Positions 44,106 through 52,816 of a stretch of 64,000 nucleotides of DNA are shown here, in pieces. Each line of letters opens with the position of its first letter. Position 1 is the first letter of the stretch. The stretch spans positions 54,028 through 118,027 of the forward strand of contig CABVRZ010000008.1 of assembly GCA_902500775.1 (NCBI GenBank). The letters are read 5' to 3'. This DNA comes from an uncultured Nitrospira sp. GTDB lineage: Bacteria > Nitrospirota > Nitrospiria > Nitrospirales > Nitrospiraceae. Under the pieces are notes generated by a model that had not been told where the DNA came from, did not search any database, and saw nothing but the letters and a program-made list of their open reading frames with translations. A program made the position numbers and the translations under genes.

Positions 44106-44654
44106 TTACCGTGCACAGGACTCGCCTTCGCACTCCTTCATTCCTCCCCTTCGTCCTCGATGCTGCATGCCTTCCCTTCCACCCATATCAGGCCCCATCC
44201 CTTCTCCATGTCCCATCATGCCATGCCTCCCCGAGAAGGTTTGCTCGTAGTGAATGAGGGCCCAGATTTCGTTGTCGGACAAGACCGAACCAAATGCGAT
44301 CATGGCGGTCCCGGGTGATCCATATTTAATGGCCCAGAAGATCTCGCCCTCGGATCGATGTCGCCAAAAGCCATGATGCTGAAAGTTACGCGGCATGGGA
44401 TTCATACTCACCGCTCCCGGCCCTTTACCGTCCCCATCGATTCCGTGACAGGTGACGCACCCGCCCTTGCCGTTATACAGCGACTTACCGTTCTCAACGA
44501 CTTCAGGAGTATTCGACAACGGGTTCTTGAGTGCCCTCGCTTCAGCCAACTTATCGGCAGGCACGACGGGTTGCATCATATGTCGCTCTGCAGCCCAGAC
44601 AGAAACTTCACCGCACATTACGATGATTATTAATGCCAACAGCCTCGTTCCCAT
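44106..44654 (-). CDS. Monohaem cytochrome c with Met/Gly/His-rich tail
   Basis: 182 residues. Signal peptide to SVWAAE; haem motif CVTCHG, MNPMPRNFQHHGFW, distal methionine in GTAMIAFG. The C-terminal 40 residues are rich in Gly, Met, His (RHGMMGHGEGMGPDMGG) and could bind metal. The catalytic part resembles the fourth haem domain of the cytochrome at 47397. Confidence 0.88.
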   Translation of the reverse strand: MGTRLLALIIIVMCGEVSVWAAERHMMQPVVPADKLAEARALKNPLSNTPEVVENGKSLYNGKGGCVTCHGIDGDGKGPGAVSMNPMPRNFQHHGFWRHRSEGEIFWAIKYGSPGTAMIAFGSVLSDNEIWALIHYEQTFSGRHGMMGHGEGMGPDMGGREGMQHRGRRGGMKECEGESCAR

Positions 44655-44697
44655 TCCTACGTTCCTTTCGGTCGTTGCACCAACTGTCTTTTCGACG

Positions 44698-45759
44698 TCA
44701 CAGATCCAGTTCCACCATCTTGCGGTGGAATCGAGTGATCACGTTCGGATCTGGTGTCAACCGAATCTGGGCTTCTTCCTTCCCCTTGTAGAGCAAAAGA
44801 TTCAGCACGTAGCGCAGACTTTCAAGACGCGCCGTCTGCTTATCGTTTGCCTTCACGATGATCCAGGGGCTGTATGTTGTGTGGGTCTTGCTGAACATTT
44901 CTTCCTTGTTGCGCGTATAGGCATCCCACAGTTCCTGCGCCTTTTCATCGACCGGACTAAGCTTCCACTGTTTCAGAGGATTTTGTCGTCGCGCTTCGAA
45001 CCGTCTGGCTTGCTCCTCCTTTGAGATGGAGAACCAGAACTTGATGATGGTCACCCCATCTTCGTAAAGCATATGCTCAAATTCGGGAACTTGTTGGAGG
45101 AAGCGTTGATGCTCCTTCTTGCTGCAGAATCCCATCACCGGCTCGACGACCGCGCGGTTGTACCAGCTGCGATCGAAGAACACGATTTCGCCCTTGTTCG
45201 GCAACTGGCGGATGTACCGTTGGAAATACCACTGGCCTCGTTCTTCGTCGCTCGGCTTCGGCAGTGCCACGACTCGCATCGCGCGAGGGTTCAGATGCTC
45301 GGTAAAACGACGGATCGTCCCGCCCTTCCCGGCTGCATCCCGTCCCTCGACCAAAATGGCAATGCGCTCTCCCGTGTGTTGGACCCACCGTTGCAACTTC
45401 ACCAACTCCACTTGTAATTGGCGCAATTCATACTCATACAGCAGCCGCTTGCGCACATCTTCGATCTCGACCCCTCTGTTTTCCAGCAGCTGAATGAGCC
45501 CCTTTCTTGTATTGATTCTACGGAGATCATCCTCGGTCAGGGTGCCGCCGGGTTCCCCGATCTGTTTCACGACTGTTCCGATTGAGGCACTGCCCGGTGG
45601 GAGATATCCATCTCCCTGCAACGGCACCTTCGTAGGAATCGTCTCCAACTCATTCGCATGGGGACCTCGTCCCTTCTGCACGAGGTCATCAATGTCGTCT
45701 GTGCCGGGCCGGTTCTTTCGATCTTTTGACTTCCCGGCTGAATCTCCTTCAACTGCCAT
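44698..45759 (-). CDS. ppk2: Polyphosphate kinase 2
   Basis: 353 residues. Walker A is EGRDAAGKGG (139-147) and the Walker B/lid part FFDRSWYNRAVVEP from 194. PPK2 enzymes use polyphosphate to phosphorylate AMP, ADP or GDP. A 90-residue N-terminal extension with low complexity precedes the core. The gene is followed by cytochromes and preceded by a DsrE-like gene 27 bases upstream. Confidence 0.94.
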   Translation of the reverse strand: MAVEGDSAGKSKDRKNRPGTDDIDDLVQKGRGPHANELETIPTKVPLQGDGYLPPGSASIGTVVKQIGEPGGTLTEDDLRRINTRKGLIQLLENRGVEIEDVRKRLLYEYELRQLQVELVKLQRWVQHTGERIAILVEGRDAAGKGGTIRRFTEHLNPRAMRVVALPKPSDEERGQWYFQRYIRQLPNKGEIVFFDRSWYNRAVVEPVMGFCSKKEHQRFLQQVPEFEHMLYEDGVTIIKFWFSISKEEQARRFEARRQNPLKQWKLSPVDEKAQELWDAYTRNKEEMFSKTHTTYSPWIIVKANDKQTARLESLRYVLNLLLYKGKEEAQIRLTPDPNVITRFHRKMVELDL

Positions 45760-45786
45760 ATGAAATACCTCCTGAACTTCCGGGAA

Positions 45787-46146
45787 TCAAAACATCACGT
45801 TCCGGTCACGCGCCGCCACAGCTTTGATGTAATCCGGCATACCTTTGATGGATGCTCCAGCCACGAGATCCCCTCCACCAATCTGTCTAGCCACGGCGCA
45901 GGCTCCGCAGACCCATATCGGCACCGCAGCGGCCTGGATCGCAGCGAGCAAATCTTTCAAGGGAGTCAAATTCACACCTGTGACATGATCGGCTACGCCT
46001 TTCCGCCCAAGCATGACGGCTTCATTCCACAACCACAGTACCACATCGTGCCCCTGTTCCTTCGCCGTCTTCGCCGCCATAAACGGCAGAGTCGCCATCG
46101 TCGGGTCGTCGGTTCCTCGACTGCCTGAAATAATGAATGTCGCCAT
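45787..46146 (-). CDS. DsrE-family protein
   Basis: 119 residues. FIISGSRGTDDPTMATLPFMAA and VVLWLWNEAVMLGRKG, then VPIWVCGACAVARQIGGGD show the DsrE/DsrF-like fold with two candidate cysteines, CGAC, at the usual active-site position. No signal peptide, so cytoplasmic. DsrE-like proteins relay sulfane sulfur; the family is broad and the role here is inferred. Confidence 0.82.
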   Translation of the reverse strand: MATFIISGSRGTDDPTMATLPFMAAKTAKEQGHDVVLWLWNEAVMLGRKGVADHVTGVNLTPLKDLLAAIQAAAVPIWVCGACAVARQIGGGDLVAGASIKGMPDYIKAVAARDRNVMF

Positions 46147-46223
46147 GAGTGACTCCTTTGAAAAACTGCAAGCTGTCAGCTCTCAGTCTTAGGTGAGCGC
46201 CATCTGGCAGTGGCGCTCCCTGA

Positions 46224-46730
46224 TTATTGTTCTACGGCGATGCGGCCACCGATATCGACATCTGCTCGATGGAGGGGGCAATAGAATCGATAGGTGACGG
46301 TCCCATCCGTGTCGGCAAGCGCATCACGCGTCATCCGATTCCTGTCTACCACAATCTGCTCACTCTCCGCTGGAGTGATGGTAATCCGAACCGGTCTGGC
46401 GATCTGAACACCGTTCTCTTCTATAAGCTGATACAAACCTGGAGCTTCGAATACATGCGTCCGGGCGGTCGGATTGTCAAACCGAAAGATCAACGAGTCC
46501 GCGAAATCTGTGCTTCGATGAATGACGATGTCCTTGGGAAGCCATACCGCTTGCTGATCCTCAAGGTCGCGAGCCACAAACGCAATCTCTGTTGCCTCTC
46601 CAAGAGACGGCATACCACAGGCTACGCCCATGATCACACACGCAAGCCCTATCCCCACAGCCAGCTCAGCGACTGTCCCGAATCGCGTCATGCCATCTTT
46701 GTTTTCTAAAGCAGCCGCTCGCATCATCAA
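46224..46730 (-). CDS. Cupredoxin-like exported protein
   Basis: 168 residues; ATG 46691 is another start. A signal segment (GIGLACVIMGVACG) precedes a beta-rich domain with SLIFRFDNPTARTHVFEAPG and RFYCPLHRADVDIGG. The His in ARTHVF and the Cys/His in CPLH match type 1 copper ligands. Likely a periplasmic copper electron carrier or copper-binding protein. Confidence 0.75.
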   Translation of the reverse strand: MMMRAAALENKDGMTRFGTVAELAVGIGLACVIMGVACGMPSLGEATEIAFVARDLEDQQAVWLPKDIVIHRSTDFADSLIFRFDNPTARTHVFEAPGLYQLIEENGVQIARPVRITITPAESEQIVVDRNRMTRDALADTDGTVTYRFYCPLHRADVDIGGRIAVEQ

Positions 46731-46857
46731 TCCAAATTCAACTGTACCGAAACCTCAGGGAAGGTCCTGATTCAGCGCCACCCTGCCGCTGTCGCCGACC
46801 AGGACCGAACTCCTCCTTTTAGCTCTCCCATCAGCTGGATGAAGACTGAAAGGCCAC

Positions 46858-47352
46858 TCATCCCCCTCCGATATCCCCACGAGTTTCAATCACAAACAAC
46901 TCGCCTTTCACTTCCGGATGGATGTCGCACCACAGCACATGCCGTATACTCTCAGCACCACCTGTCTGTGGATCAAAGTTTGATGGTGCCGTTGCGAAAC
47001 GGAGCGTCATCGTCTTTCCCGCGTCGACATGGAACGATTTGAACTGTTTCCCCCTGACCTCAGTCCCCCCTTCCACCTTCACGGCAATATTCTTGAACAA
47101 TGTTGACGCAAATCCGTGCGTGACGGAATCCTGGTTTCGAACGACGATGATGGTCTCTTGGGACGGCATGGTGAACCCTGCCGTCTCGTAGCCGTGTTGA
47201 CGGTCCTTGATGGTGATTTCCACCTTTGACGGTGGCGCACCCATCCCAGCGGCCTGCGCATAGGCAATCGTGGAACCACTATCCCATAGTGTCCATGACG
47301 CGACAGCGGACAGAACGGCTACCTTCACCGCCCCATATCGACTCACCCTCAT
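46858..47352 (-). CDS. Cupredoxin (blue copper) exported protein
   Basis: 164 residues. Signal peptide to AYAQA. The copper ligands are the His in SVTHGFAS and the Cys and His in VLWCDIHPEVKGELFVIE, the conserved C-terminal loop of plastocyanin-like and nitrosocyanin-like domains. Transcribed with the tetrahaem cytochrome upstream; possibly a soluble electron carrier to it. Confidence 0.85.
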   Translation of the reverse strand: MRVSRYGAVKVAVLSAVASWTLWDSGSTIAYAQAAGMGAPPSKVEITIKDRQHGYETAGFTMPSQETIIVVRNQDSVTHGFASTLFKNIAVKVEGGTEVRGKQFKSFHVDAGKTMTLRFATAPSNFDPQTGGAESIRHVLWCDIHPEVKGELFVIETRGDIGGG

Positions 47353-47396
47353 ACTCTACCTCCTTTTTGACAGGTACACATGGGCCCTCCTTACTC

Positions 47397-48806
47397 TTAC
47401 TTTGCCAAACTCCTGATGTAGTGGATGAGTTGCCAGACTTGCTCATCCGGCAAACCAGAAAACGCCATCATCCCGGTCCCCGGCGAACCGTTCTTGATGA
47501 TCCAGAACAACTGGCCATCCGGAATCTCACGCATCATCCCACCACAGGTAAAATTCCGAGGGGACGGCACCAGAGCCGCTCCCATTAATCCTTTGCCATC
47601 TCCCTGCTCGCCATGACACATGACGCAGGCAACCGGCTGTGCCGTTTTGAGAAACAACTCTTTTCCGGCATGAATCGCGCCCGCAGATGAGGAAAGTGGA
47701 TTTGCTTTGCTGATGAAGTCCTCAGGCGCCTTCACCGTCTTACGAGGCTGGATACAGGCCCCGCCTTGACCTCCCGCCGCAGCGGCCACGTCCGGCACAC
47801 CTTTGAATGTCACCTTCAAATAGGCGATGACATCCGCCACGCCCTGCTGGCCTATCGTGAGTCCCCAATAGGGCATGTTTGGCGATTTACCGACAGCCAC
47901 TCCGCCATGGTTGATCACATTGTAGAGATACTCCATGGGTAGTTTATCGAAAGGCATGTTGGCATGGATGGCGGGTTTCGGTTCCAAGCTGGAGGCAGCA
48001 GGGCCGTCGCCCTTGCCGGTGAAACCATGGCACTGCGCACAATATTCCTTGTAGAGCGTCTTGCCTCGCTCCACACTCGCGTTCGCGAACTCCGGACTGG
48101 TCCAGGGCTCGTAATAGGTGACGTCTTTGACGCCTTGGACGGCAAGAAATCCAATCACGGCCCGTAATTGCGGATCGGTTGCATCAGCCAGGAATTCCCC
48201 ATTGTGTACGGTGAAGTCCTGCGGGTTCTGGCCGAAGCGATACAACCAGTCCGCGTTGTAGCGCTGGCCGGCATTCTGCAGAGCCGCGCTCTGCGGACCA
48301 CCGATGAGCTTGCCGTTCTCCTCGATCGTATGACACCCGAGACAGGCATGGGCCTTATAGGCCGCCGCCCCAAACTTGACGTCGAACTTTGTGATCTTCG
48401 ATACATCAAAAGCCCCGATCGTCACGCGCGGATCTTTGTTGTGTTCAGCAAAATAATCCGCGAGAGCGTTCGCCTCCGCCTCCGTGACAGTGGGATGTTT
48501 CGACGGAACGGTCGTCAGGTCCCACAGATACCCCTTCGCATAGAGCGGAGCCTCCTTGCCAGTCAGCCAGCGAATGAGCCACGCCCGTTGATATTTGCTC
48601 CCGGCCCAGATTAAATCTGGTGCGTGCAGTTTGAAGCGTGACTCCGCAGTGCCTTCAAAGCGGTGGCACTGCTTGCACGTCTGTTGGATCAGCTCCTTGG
48701 CTCCCACCTGATCGCTCGCCAGGGCCAGCGGCTGAAACGAGAGGAGTCCCATCATCAAAATGGCTGCTGAGCCAACGATTTGCTTACGCATCCTCTGATT
48801 CATCAT
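47397..48806 (-). CDS. Tetrahaem cytochrome c, exported
   Basis: 469 residues with signal peptide to ALASD. Four haem motifs: CKQCH (44-48), CLGCH, CAQCH and CVMCH. Distal methionines are suggested in MPYWGL and GTGMMAF. The last domain resembles the monohaem protein at 44106. It looks like a fusion of two- or three-domain cytochromes serving as a periplasmic electron wire. It precedes the cupredoxin gene by 44 bases. Confidence 0.88.
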   Translation of the reverse strand: MMNQRMRKQIVGSAAILMMGLLSFQPLALASDQVGAKELIQQTCKQCHRFEGTAESRFKLHAPDLIWAGSKYQRAWLIRWLTGKEAPLYAKGYLWDLTTVPSKHPTVTEAEANALADYFAEHNKDPRVTIGAFDVSKITKFDVKFGAAAYKAHACLGCHTIEENGKLIGGPQSAALQNAGQRYNADWLYRFGQNPQDFTVHNGEFLADATDPQLRAVIGFLAVQGVKDVTYYEPWTSPEFANASVERGKTLYKEYCAQCHGFTGKGDGPAASSLEPKPAIHANMPFDKLPMEYLYNVINHGGVAVGKSPNMPYWGLTIGQQGVADVIAYLKVTFKGVPDVAAAAGGQGGACIQPRKTVKAPEDFISKANPLSSSAGAIHAGKELFLKTAQPVACVMCHGEQGDGKGLMGAALVPSPRNFTCGGMMREIPDGQLFWIIKNGSPGTGMMAFSGLPDEQVWQLIHYIRSLAK

Positions 48807-48847
48807 GCATTCCTTCTCTCAATACGCTCGTGATTCAGGTCGATCTT

Positions 48848-49267
48848 TCATGATCCATGACCCTTCTGGTGCGGCTGCGGGTTCAACTTGATATCCATAG
48901 TCGGTGTCACGACGATGGATTGGTGGACTGTACAGCCATGCGCCACCCTCAAGAGACGTTCTTTCAGTTCCGCCGTCAGGCGATGGGGAAGATGAATACC
49001 AATGTCGATTCGGCCAACACGGTGAGGGCCTTCAGCCATACCCCATTCTGCATCGATCGTCAGGCCTTCTCGGGAGATGCCATGCCGCCCGCAGAATTGC
49101 CCAACGAAGTACGCGACGCAGCTCGCTACAGACCCGACATAGAGCTCAACCGGACCCATACCGGCATCCTGCCCTCCATCCTCGACCGGCTGGTCGGTGA
49201 TGATGCGATGTTTCCCACTCACAATGTCGTACCGTGTCCCACCGTGAAAGGTCGCCGTGAGTTTCAT
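48848..49267 (-). CDS. OsmC-family protein A
   Basis: 139 residues. GPVELYVGSVASCVAYFVGQFC and VAHGCTVHQSIV hold the two peroxidatic cysteines of the OsmC/Ohr fold (Cys in ASC and HGC). The family reduces organic hydroperoxides or handles persulfides. Ends 41 bases above the tetrahaem cytochrome start, same strand. Confidence 0.9.
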   Translation of the reverse strand: MKLTATFHGGTRYDIVSGKHRIITDQPVEDGGQDAGMGPVELYVGSVASCVAYFVGQFCGRHGISREGLTIDAEWGMAEGPHRVGRIDIGIHLPHRLTAELKERLLRVAHGCTVHQSIVVTPTMDIKLNPQPHQKGHGS

Positions 49268-49314
49268 TCCGATTTCTCCTGACGTTTTACATCTAACCTT
49301 TCACATCTCACCCG
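49268..49314. repeat. Heptamer-like intergenic repeat
   Basis: CCTGACGTTTTACATCTAAC and CTTTCACATCTCACC fill the gap between the TsdA-like and OsmC genes. Same type as at 33555. Confidence 0.5.
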
Positions 49315-50178
49315 CTAATACGGTGTATCCGCTGGCTTGCCCCCCTTGGGCCAATCATGAATCTTGTCGGGAAAGTCGGGTCGGGGCTGCGCATTAATAT
49401 AGGATGCCGCGTCAAGGGCTTCATCATCTGTCACCGTCCAGCCCCAGCCTCGTGGCATATTCGCCTTGATAAATGCCGCAGCCACGCTGACCCTCGCCAT
49501 TCCTGCGCCTATATTATATGAACGTGGTCCCCACACAGGTGGGGCCGTCATCGTCCCTTGTCCGTCGGAGCCATGGCAAAAAACACACTTCTTCTCATAC
49601 ACCTGCTTCCCGCTGCGTGGATCAGGTTGATGAGTCGATGTGAGGCGTGGAATCCCACGCCAAGGCACCGCACTGCCGGGCGGCATATTCCGCGAGAGCC
49701 ATTCGATGTAGGCCACGATACCCGTTAGTTTGACACTGTCGGGCGGTAGGGCTTTGCCATTCATGCTGCGTTCGAAACACTCATTGATCCGATCGGCCAG
49801 AGTCATCTGTCGGCCAGCTCGCTCACGATACTGCGGGTAGAGCGTACTGATGCCGACGAATGATGCAGAATTTGGATTGAGCCCCCCGTCCAAGTGACAA
49901 TTGGTACAGGTGAGCGCATTCCCCACATACCGCTTCCCATATTCCTGCGTATCAACGATCATCTTATAGCCCAATCGAATCTGTTCGCCTCTCAAGTCAC
50001 CAGGAATCGTTTCAGGCGACGGCGGCGCAAATAACGCGTCGACTGTGGACTCTGTACTTGGTCGACCTGTCCCCTCCTCCCGCTCCGTCACCCGTGGAGG
50101 TGGGATACAACTAACCACCCCAACCAGCGTACACCCTATCACGGCCCAGGCAGCGACCAATCGGCTCATCGATTCCAT
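49315..50178 (-). CDS. tsdA: TsdA-like dihaem cytochrome c lipoprotein
   Basis: 287 residues. A lipobox VVSC follows a hydrophobic segment. Haem motifs CTNCHLDGG and CVFCHGSDGQG. The intervening ADRINECFERSMNGK and the end INAQPRPDFPDK, DWPKGGKPADTPY are characteristic of thiosulfate dehydrogenase TsdA, which forms or cleaves tetrathionate. In TsdA one haem has a cysteine axial ligand; which cysteine serves here cannot be told. Neighbours include DUF2892, OsmC and DsrE-like genes. Confidence 0.82.
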   Translation of the reverse strand: MESMSRLVAAWAVIGCTLVGVVSCIPPPRVTEREEGTGRPSTESTVDALFAPPSPETIPGDLRGEQIRLGYKMIVDTQEYGKRYVGNALTCTNCHLDGGLNPNSASFVGISTLYPQYRERAGRQMTLADRINECFERSMNGKALPPDSVKLTGIVAYIEWLSRNMPPGSAVPWRGIPRLTSTHQPDPRSGKQVYEKKCVFCHGSDGQGTMTAPPVWGPRSYNIGAGMARVSVAAAFIKANMPRGWGWTVTDDEALDAASYINAQPRPDFPDKIHDWPKGGKPADTPY

Positions 50179-50179
50179 C

Positions 50180-50398
50180 TCATTTCTTCGAACTGGATGC
50201 AGGCGTGCAGGTACTAATCCCCAGCAATGTGAACAGCGGGCAATACCCTACCGCCCCAGTGAGGAGCAATATAGCCCCCACTGCAAGTGCAGCCCCCGCT
50301 ACACCAGTCGAAAGCCCCGCAAAGAGGCCTATGATGATTGCCACCACTCCTGCTGCAATCCGTGCCGGTCGTTCGATTCCCCCCACATTACATGTCAT
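50180..50398 (-). CDS. DUF2892 (YgaP-type) membrane protein
   Basis: 72 residues. MTCNVGGIERPARIAAGVVA opens the domain, then two membrane helices and GYCPLFTLLGISTC. This is the membrane half of the rhodanese YgaP, here as a single domain. It ends two bases above the TsdA-like start, so the two are coupled, which fits a sulfur-related role. Confidence 0.88.
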   Translation of the reverse strand: MTCNVGGIERPARIAAGVVAIIIGLFAGLSTGVAGAALAVGAILLLTGAVGYCPLFTLLGISTCTPASSSKK

Positions 50399-50479
50399 CT
50401 CAATCCCTCCTCATCTCATCATTGATAGCCATCTCATTTCCGTACCTGGACTATAAGAGACACCTCCCAACTATTGGAT

Positions 50480-50875
50480 TCATTTTTTTGGCTGGCCAGG
50501 AGACTCGATCTTAAATGTGCGCACATACGCCAACACATCCCAGATCTCTTCATCCGAGAGGGCATGCTTCCAAGCACCCATGACCGTGTTTGGTTTGCCA
50601 TCGTGAATCCGACGAAACAACGACCCATCCAGCCGATTCTGAACGGCGAGCGATGTGAGATCTGCCGGAGGTGGAACGAATTGGAGTCCTCGTACGCCTT
50701 TGCCGTCGATTCCATGACAGAGCATACAGGTGTTCACATAGATTTCATGCCCACTGACCGGATCGCCTATTTTATCGGTGGCGGCCAGCTCTTTAGCTCC
50801 GAAGCTACTGAATCCAAGGACTGATATCCCAGCGAACGCCACACCAAGCAAGGCCCCGCATTTCCTGATAGCCAT
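50480..50875 (-). CDS. Monohaem cytochrome c, exported
   Basis: 131 residues from ATG 50875 with GAGG seven bases upstream. Signal peptide region to GFSSFGAK; haem motif CMLCHG, VPPPADLTSLAVQNR and distal methionine in TVMGAWKHAL. Close paralogue of the cytochrome at 18896. Confidence 0.88.
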   Translation of the reverse strand: MAIRKCGALLGVAFAGISVLGFSSFGAKELAATDKIGDPVSGHEIYVNTCMLCHGIDGKGVRGLQFVPPPADLTSLAVQNRLDGSLFRRIHDGKPNTVMGAWKHALSDEEIWDVLAYVRTFKIESPGQPKK

Positions 50876-51150
50876 GTGTGTACCTCGTGAGATCTCAACT
50901 ATGCGATCACTATGCCACTCGCCCTCACGGCATAAGCAGCACATTCTCTCTCATGCACAGGGGACTTCCCGGAGAAGTTTGAGTGGGTGGCGCCGTGGAT
51001 TGGGGAAACATGCCACCGGGCCTCATTACCCAGTGGCGCAGAAGGCTACAGTGAATGCCCGTTTTGTCTCAAGCCTGAGCTCCAGGTTTCGAGTTGCGGA
51101 CCATACAAGCGGTGATTAAAAACCTGAAACAGGACGCTCGCAATTCTGAC

Positions 51151-51585
51151 TTAGCGGATCGTAGGCTCCAAGGTGACCTTTGCCTTCATTGAGTTTGAAA
51201 TTAGACAGTTGTGCTCCGCCTTTTCGATCAGTTCCTTGGCTTTGGCTGCGTCACCACCGGGCCTGAGGGTAATGCACGGTCGGATCGTGATCGCCGTGAA
51301 TTGAAACTTCCCCTCCACGACCTCCAGCCGTCCTTCTGCCGTACTCTCGTACGAGGAAAAGACAAGACCGGCTCGTTCTGCTACGGCGAGAAACGTCGTC
51401 ATCAAACAGACGTTGGCGGATGCTACGAAGAGATCTTCGGGAGACCAGATGTTCTCATGCCCTTTGAATTCCGGTGGGGTTGCCACCTCGACATCGGGTT
51501 TGCCGGCGCATGAGATCATGCCCTTGCGCTGTTCCGTCCACTTCACAGCCGTCTGATACATGTACACCTTGCTACGGGTATCCAT
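51151..51585 (-). CDS. OsmC-family protein B
   Basis: 144 residues. WSPEDLFVASANVCLMTTFLAVAE and EKAEHNCLISNSMKAKV give the two OsmC cysteines. Only distantly like the other OsmC gene in this window, so it is a separate subfamily. Located below the exported DsrE-like gene. Confidence 0.88.
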   Translation of the reverse strand: MDTRSKVYMYQTAVKWTEQRKGMISCAGKPDVEVATPPEFKGHENIWSPEDLFVASANVCLMTTFLAVAERAGLVFSSYESTAEGRLEVVEGKFQFTAITIRPCITLRPGGDAAKAKELIEKAEHNCLISNSMKAKVTLEPTIR

Positions 51586-51648
51586 TTCAATCCCCCTTCA
51601 ATGCTGATCTTGACCACCATTCACCCCTTACCCCCCACATCTCACCGC

Positions 51649-52116
51649 TTACGGTTTGATATAGACCCACCCTTGCTCCTGTCTCTCCATCAGTCGAACC
51701 ATCGCCGGCACGGTGTCGCCGACTTCGTCGATCAAATCTTCTCGTGTCACCTTCATTGTCTTCATGGTGTTCGAACAAGCGGTGTAGTTCACACCATACG
51801 CGTGCCGTAGCGCAGTCAGTTCCTCAGCAAACGGGGTACCCTTCTTGATGAGAAGTGGAAGTCCGGCCCCATGCGCGACCAGCTCGACCCTGAGACTCTG
51901 TGGTGAAAATTCCTGATAGAGATTCTTGATATTGTTCAGTGCACCACGTTGGACTTTTTCATCACCAGAATTCAGGTGGAGCACGACACGATGTGGCCGA
52001 CCGCTTCCAGACACCACATCATCGCCCTCTGCGCAAGTTAGTTGCCCGAGTATCATGAACATAGAACACAAGAGAAAGAGCAGCATCCATCTCAACTTCC
52101 ACGGGTGCCTCATCAC
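51649..52116 (-). CDS. DsrE-like exported protein
   Basis: 155 residues with a signal peptide to LTCAEG. HRVVLHLNSGDEKVQRGALNN and LRVELVAHGAGLPLLIKK, then YTACSNTMKTMKV, show the DsrE-like fold with a cysteine at the typical site. The periplasmic location differs from the cytoplasmic DsrE gene at 45787. Possible periplasmic sulfane-sulfur carrier. Confidence 0.8.
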   Translation of the reverse strand: MMRHPWKLRWMLLFLLCSMFMILGQLTCAEGDDVVSGSGRPHRVVLHLNSGDEKVQRGALNNIKNLYQEFSPQSLRVELVAHGAGLPLLIKKGTPFAEELTALRHAYGVNYTACSNTMKTMKVTREDLIDEVGDTVPAMVRLMERQEQGWVYIKP

Positions 52117-52131
52117 TAGTTCATACCTCCG

Positions 52132-52614
52132 TTATTTGGCTCCCACTATCTTGTTCACCCAATCACCGGTCACGTGTGTCAGCGCAATGACACACAGGGC
52201 AATGAAGAGATGCTCACCAATGACCTTCCAGGGAGCAATCCTTTGTGCTTGAGCGACGAAGAAGCTCAGGACGGTGAGCAAGAATAGCCCCCACATGATA
52301 CTCATGACAATCGCTTGCTCCAGCGGACCGAACATGACAGGAACGATAAACGTCAGCGATACCAAGAACTTGGCAGCGAAGGTGGCGAGCGTCGCCTCCC
52401 AGATCTGCCTAGTTGGACCACTGTTCTTCGACTCTTCGGATACATGGATTCCCAGCGCATCCGACATAGCATCGGCGATGGCGATCGTCAGAATGCCGCC
52501 GATCACGATCGCGCGGGAATGCGTGCCGGAATGCAGTCCCACCATCAGCCCAAGAGTGGTAATCACCCCTGACGTCAATCCAAAGCTGATCCCGGTTTTC
52601 CAAGCAGTCTTCAT
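52132..52614 (-). CDS. VIT1/CCC1-family membrane protein
   Basis: 160 residues. SFGLTSGVITTLGLMVGLHS and IAIADAMSDALGIHVSEES are the first two helices of VIT/CCC1 iron/manganese transporters. Three further helices follow. It is shorter than the usual 230 residues, lacking the cytoplasmic metal-binding insert. Ends 16 bases above the DsrE-like start. Confidence 0.82.
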   Translation of the reverse strand: MKTAWKTGISFGLTSGVITTLGLMVGLHSGTHSRAIVIGGILTIAIADAMSDALGIHVSEESKNSGPTRQIWEATLATFAAKFLVSLTFIVPVMFGPLEQAIVMSIMWGLFLLTVLSFFVAQAQRIAPWKVIGEHLFIALCVIALTHVTGDWVNKIVGAK

Positions 52615-52816
52615 GCTGACAGGGGCTCCTCCTCAGCGCAGGCTGAAGATCAGAACGGAATTGAAAACATTGCAAACAGTCTCATCCCCCAAGTGACATG
52701 CCTTCTCCCTCGATCACCATCTCTCTTGCGATCGGCGTGCCATAATTCGTCCCATATCGACGGCTTTCTTTCGTGTATACTGGGCTGTATTCTGAAGACA
52801 GCTTTGAGACTGCACC

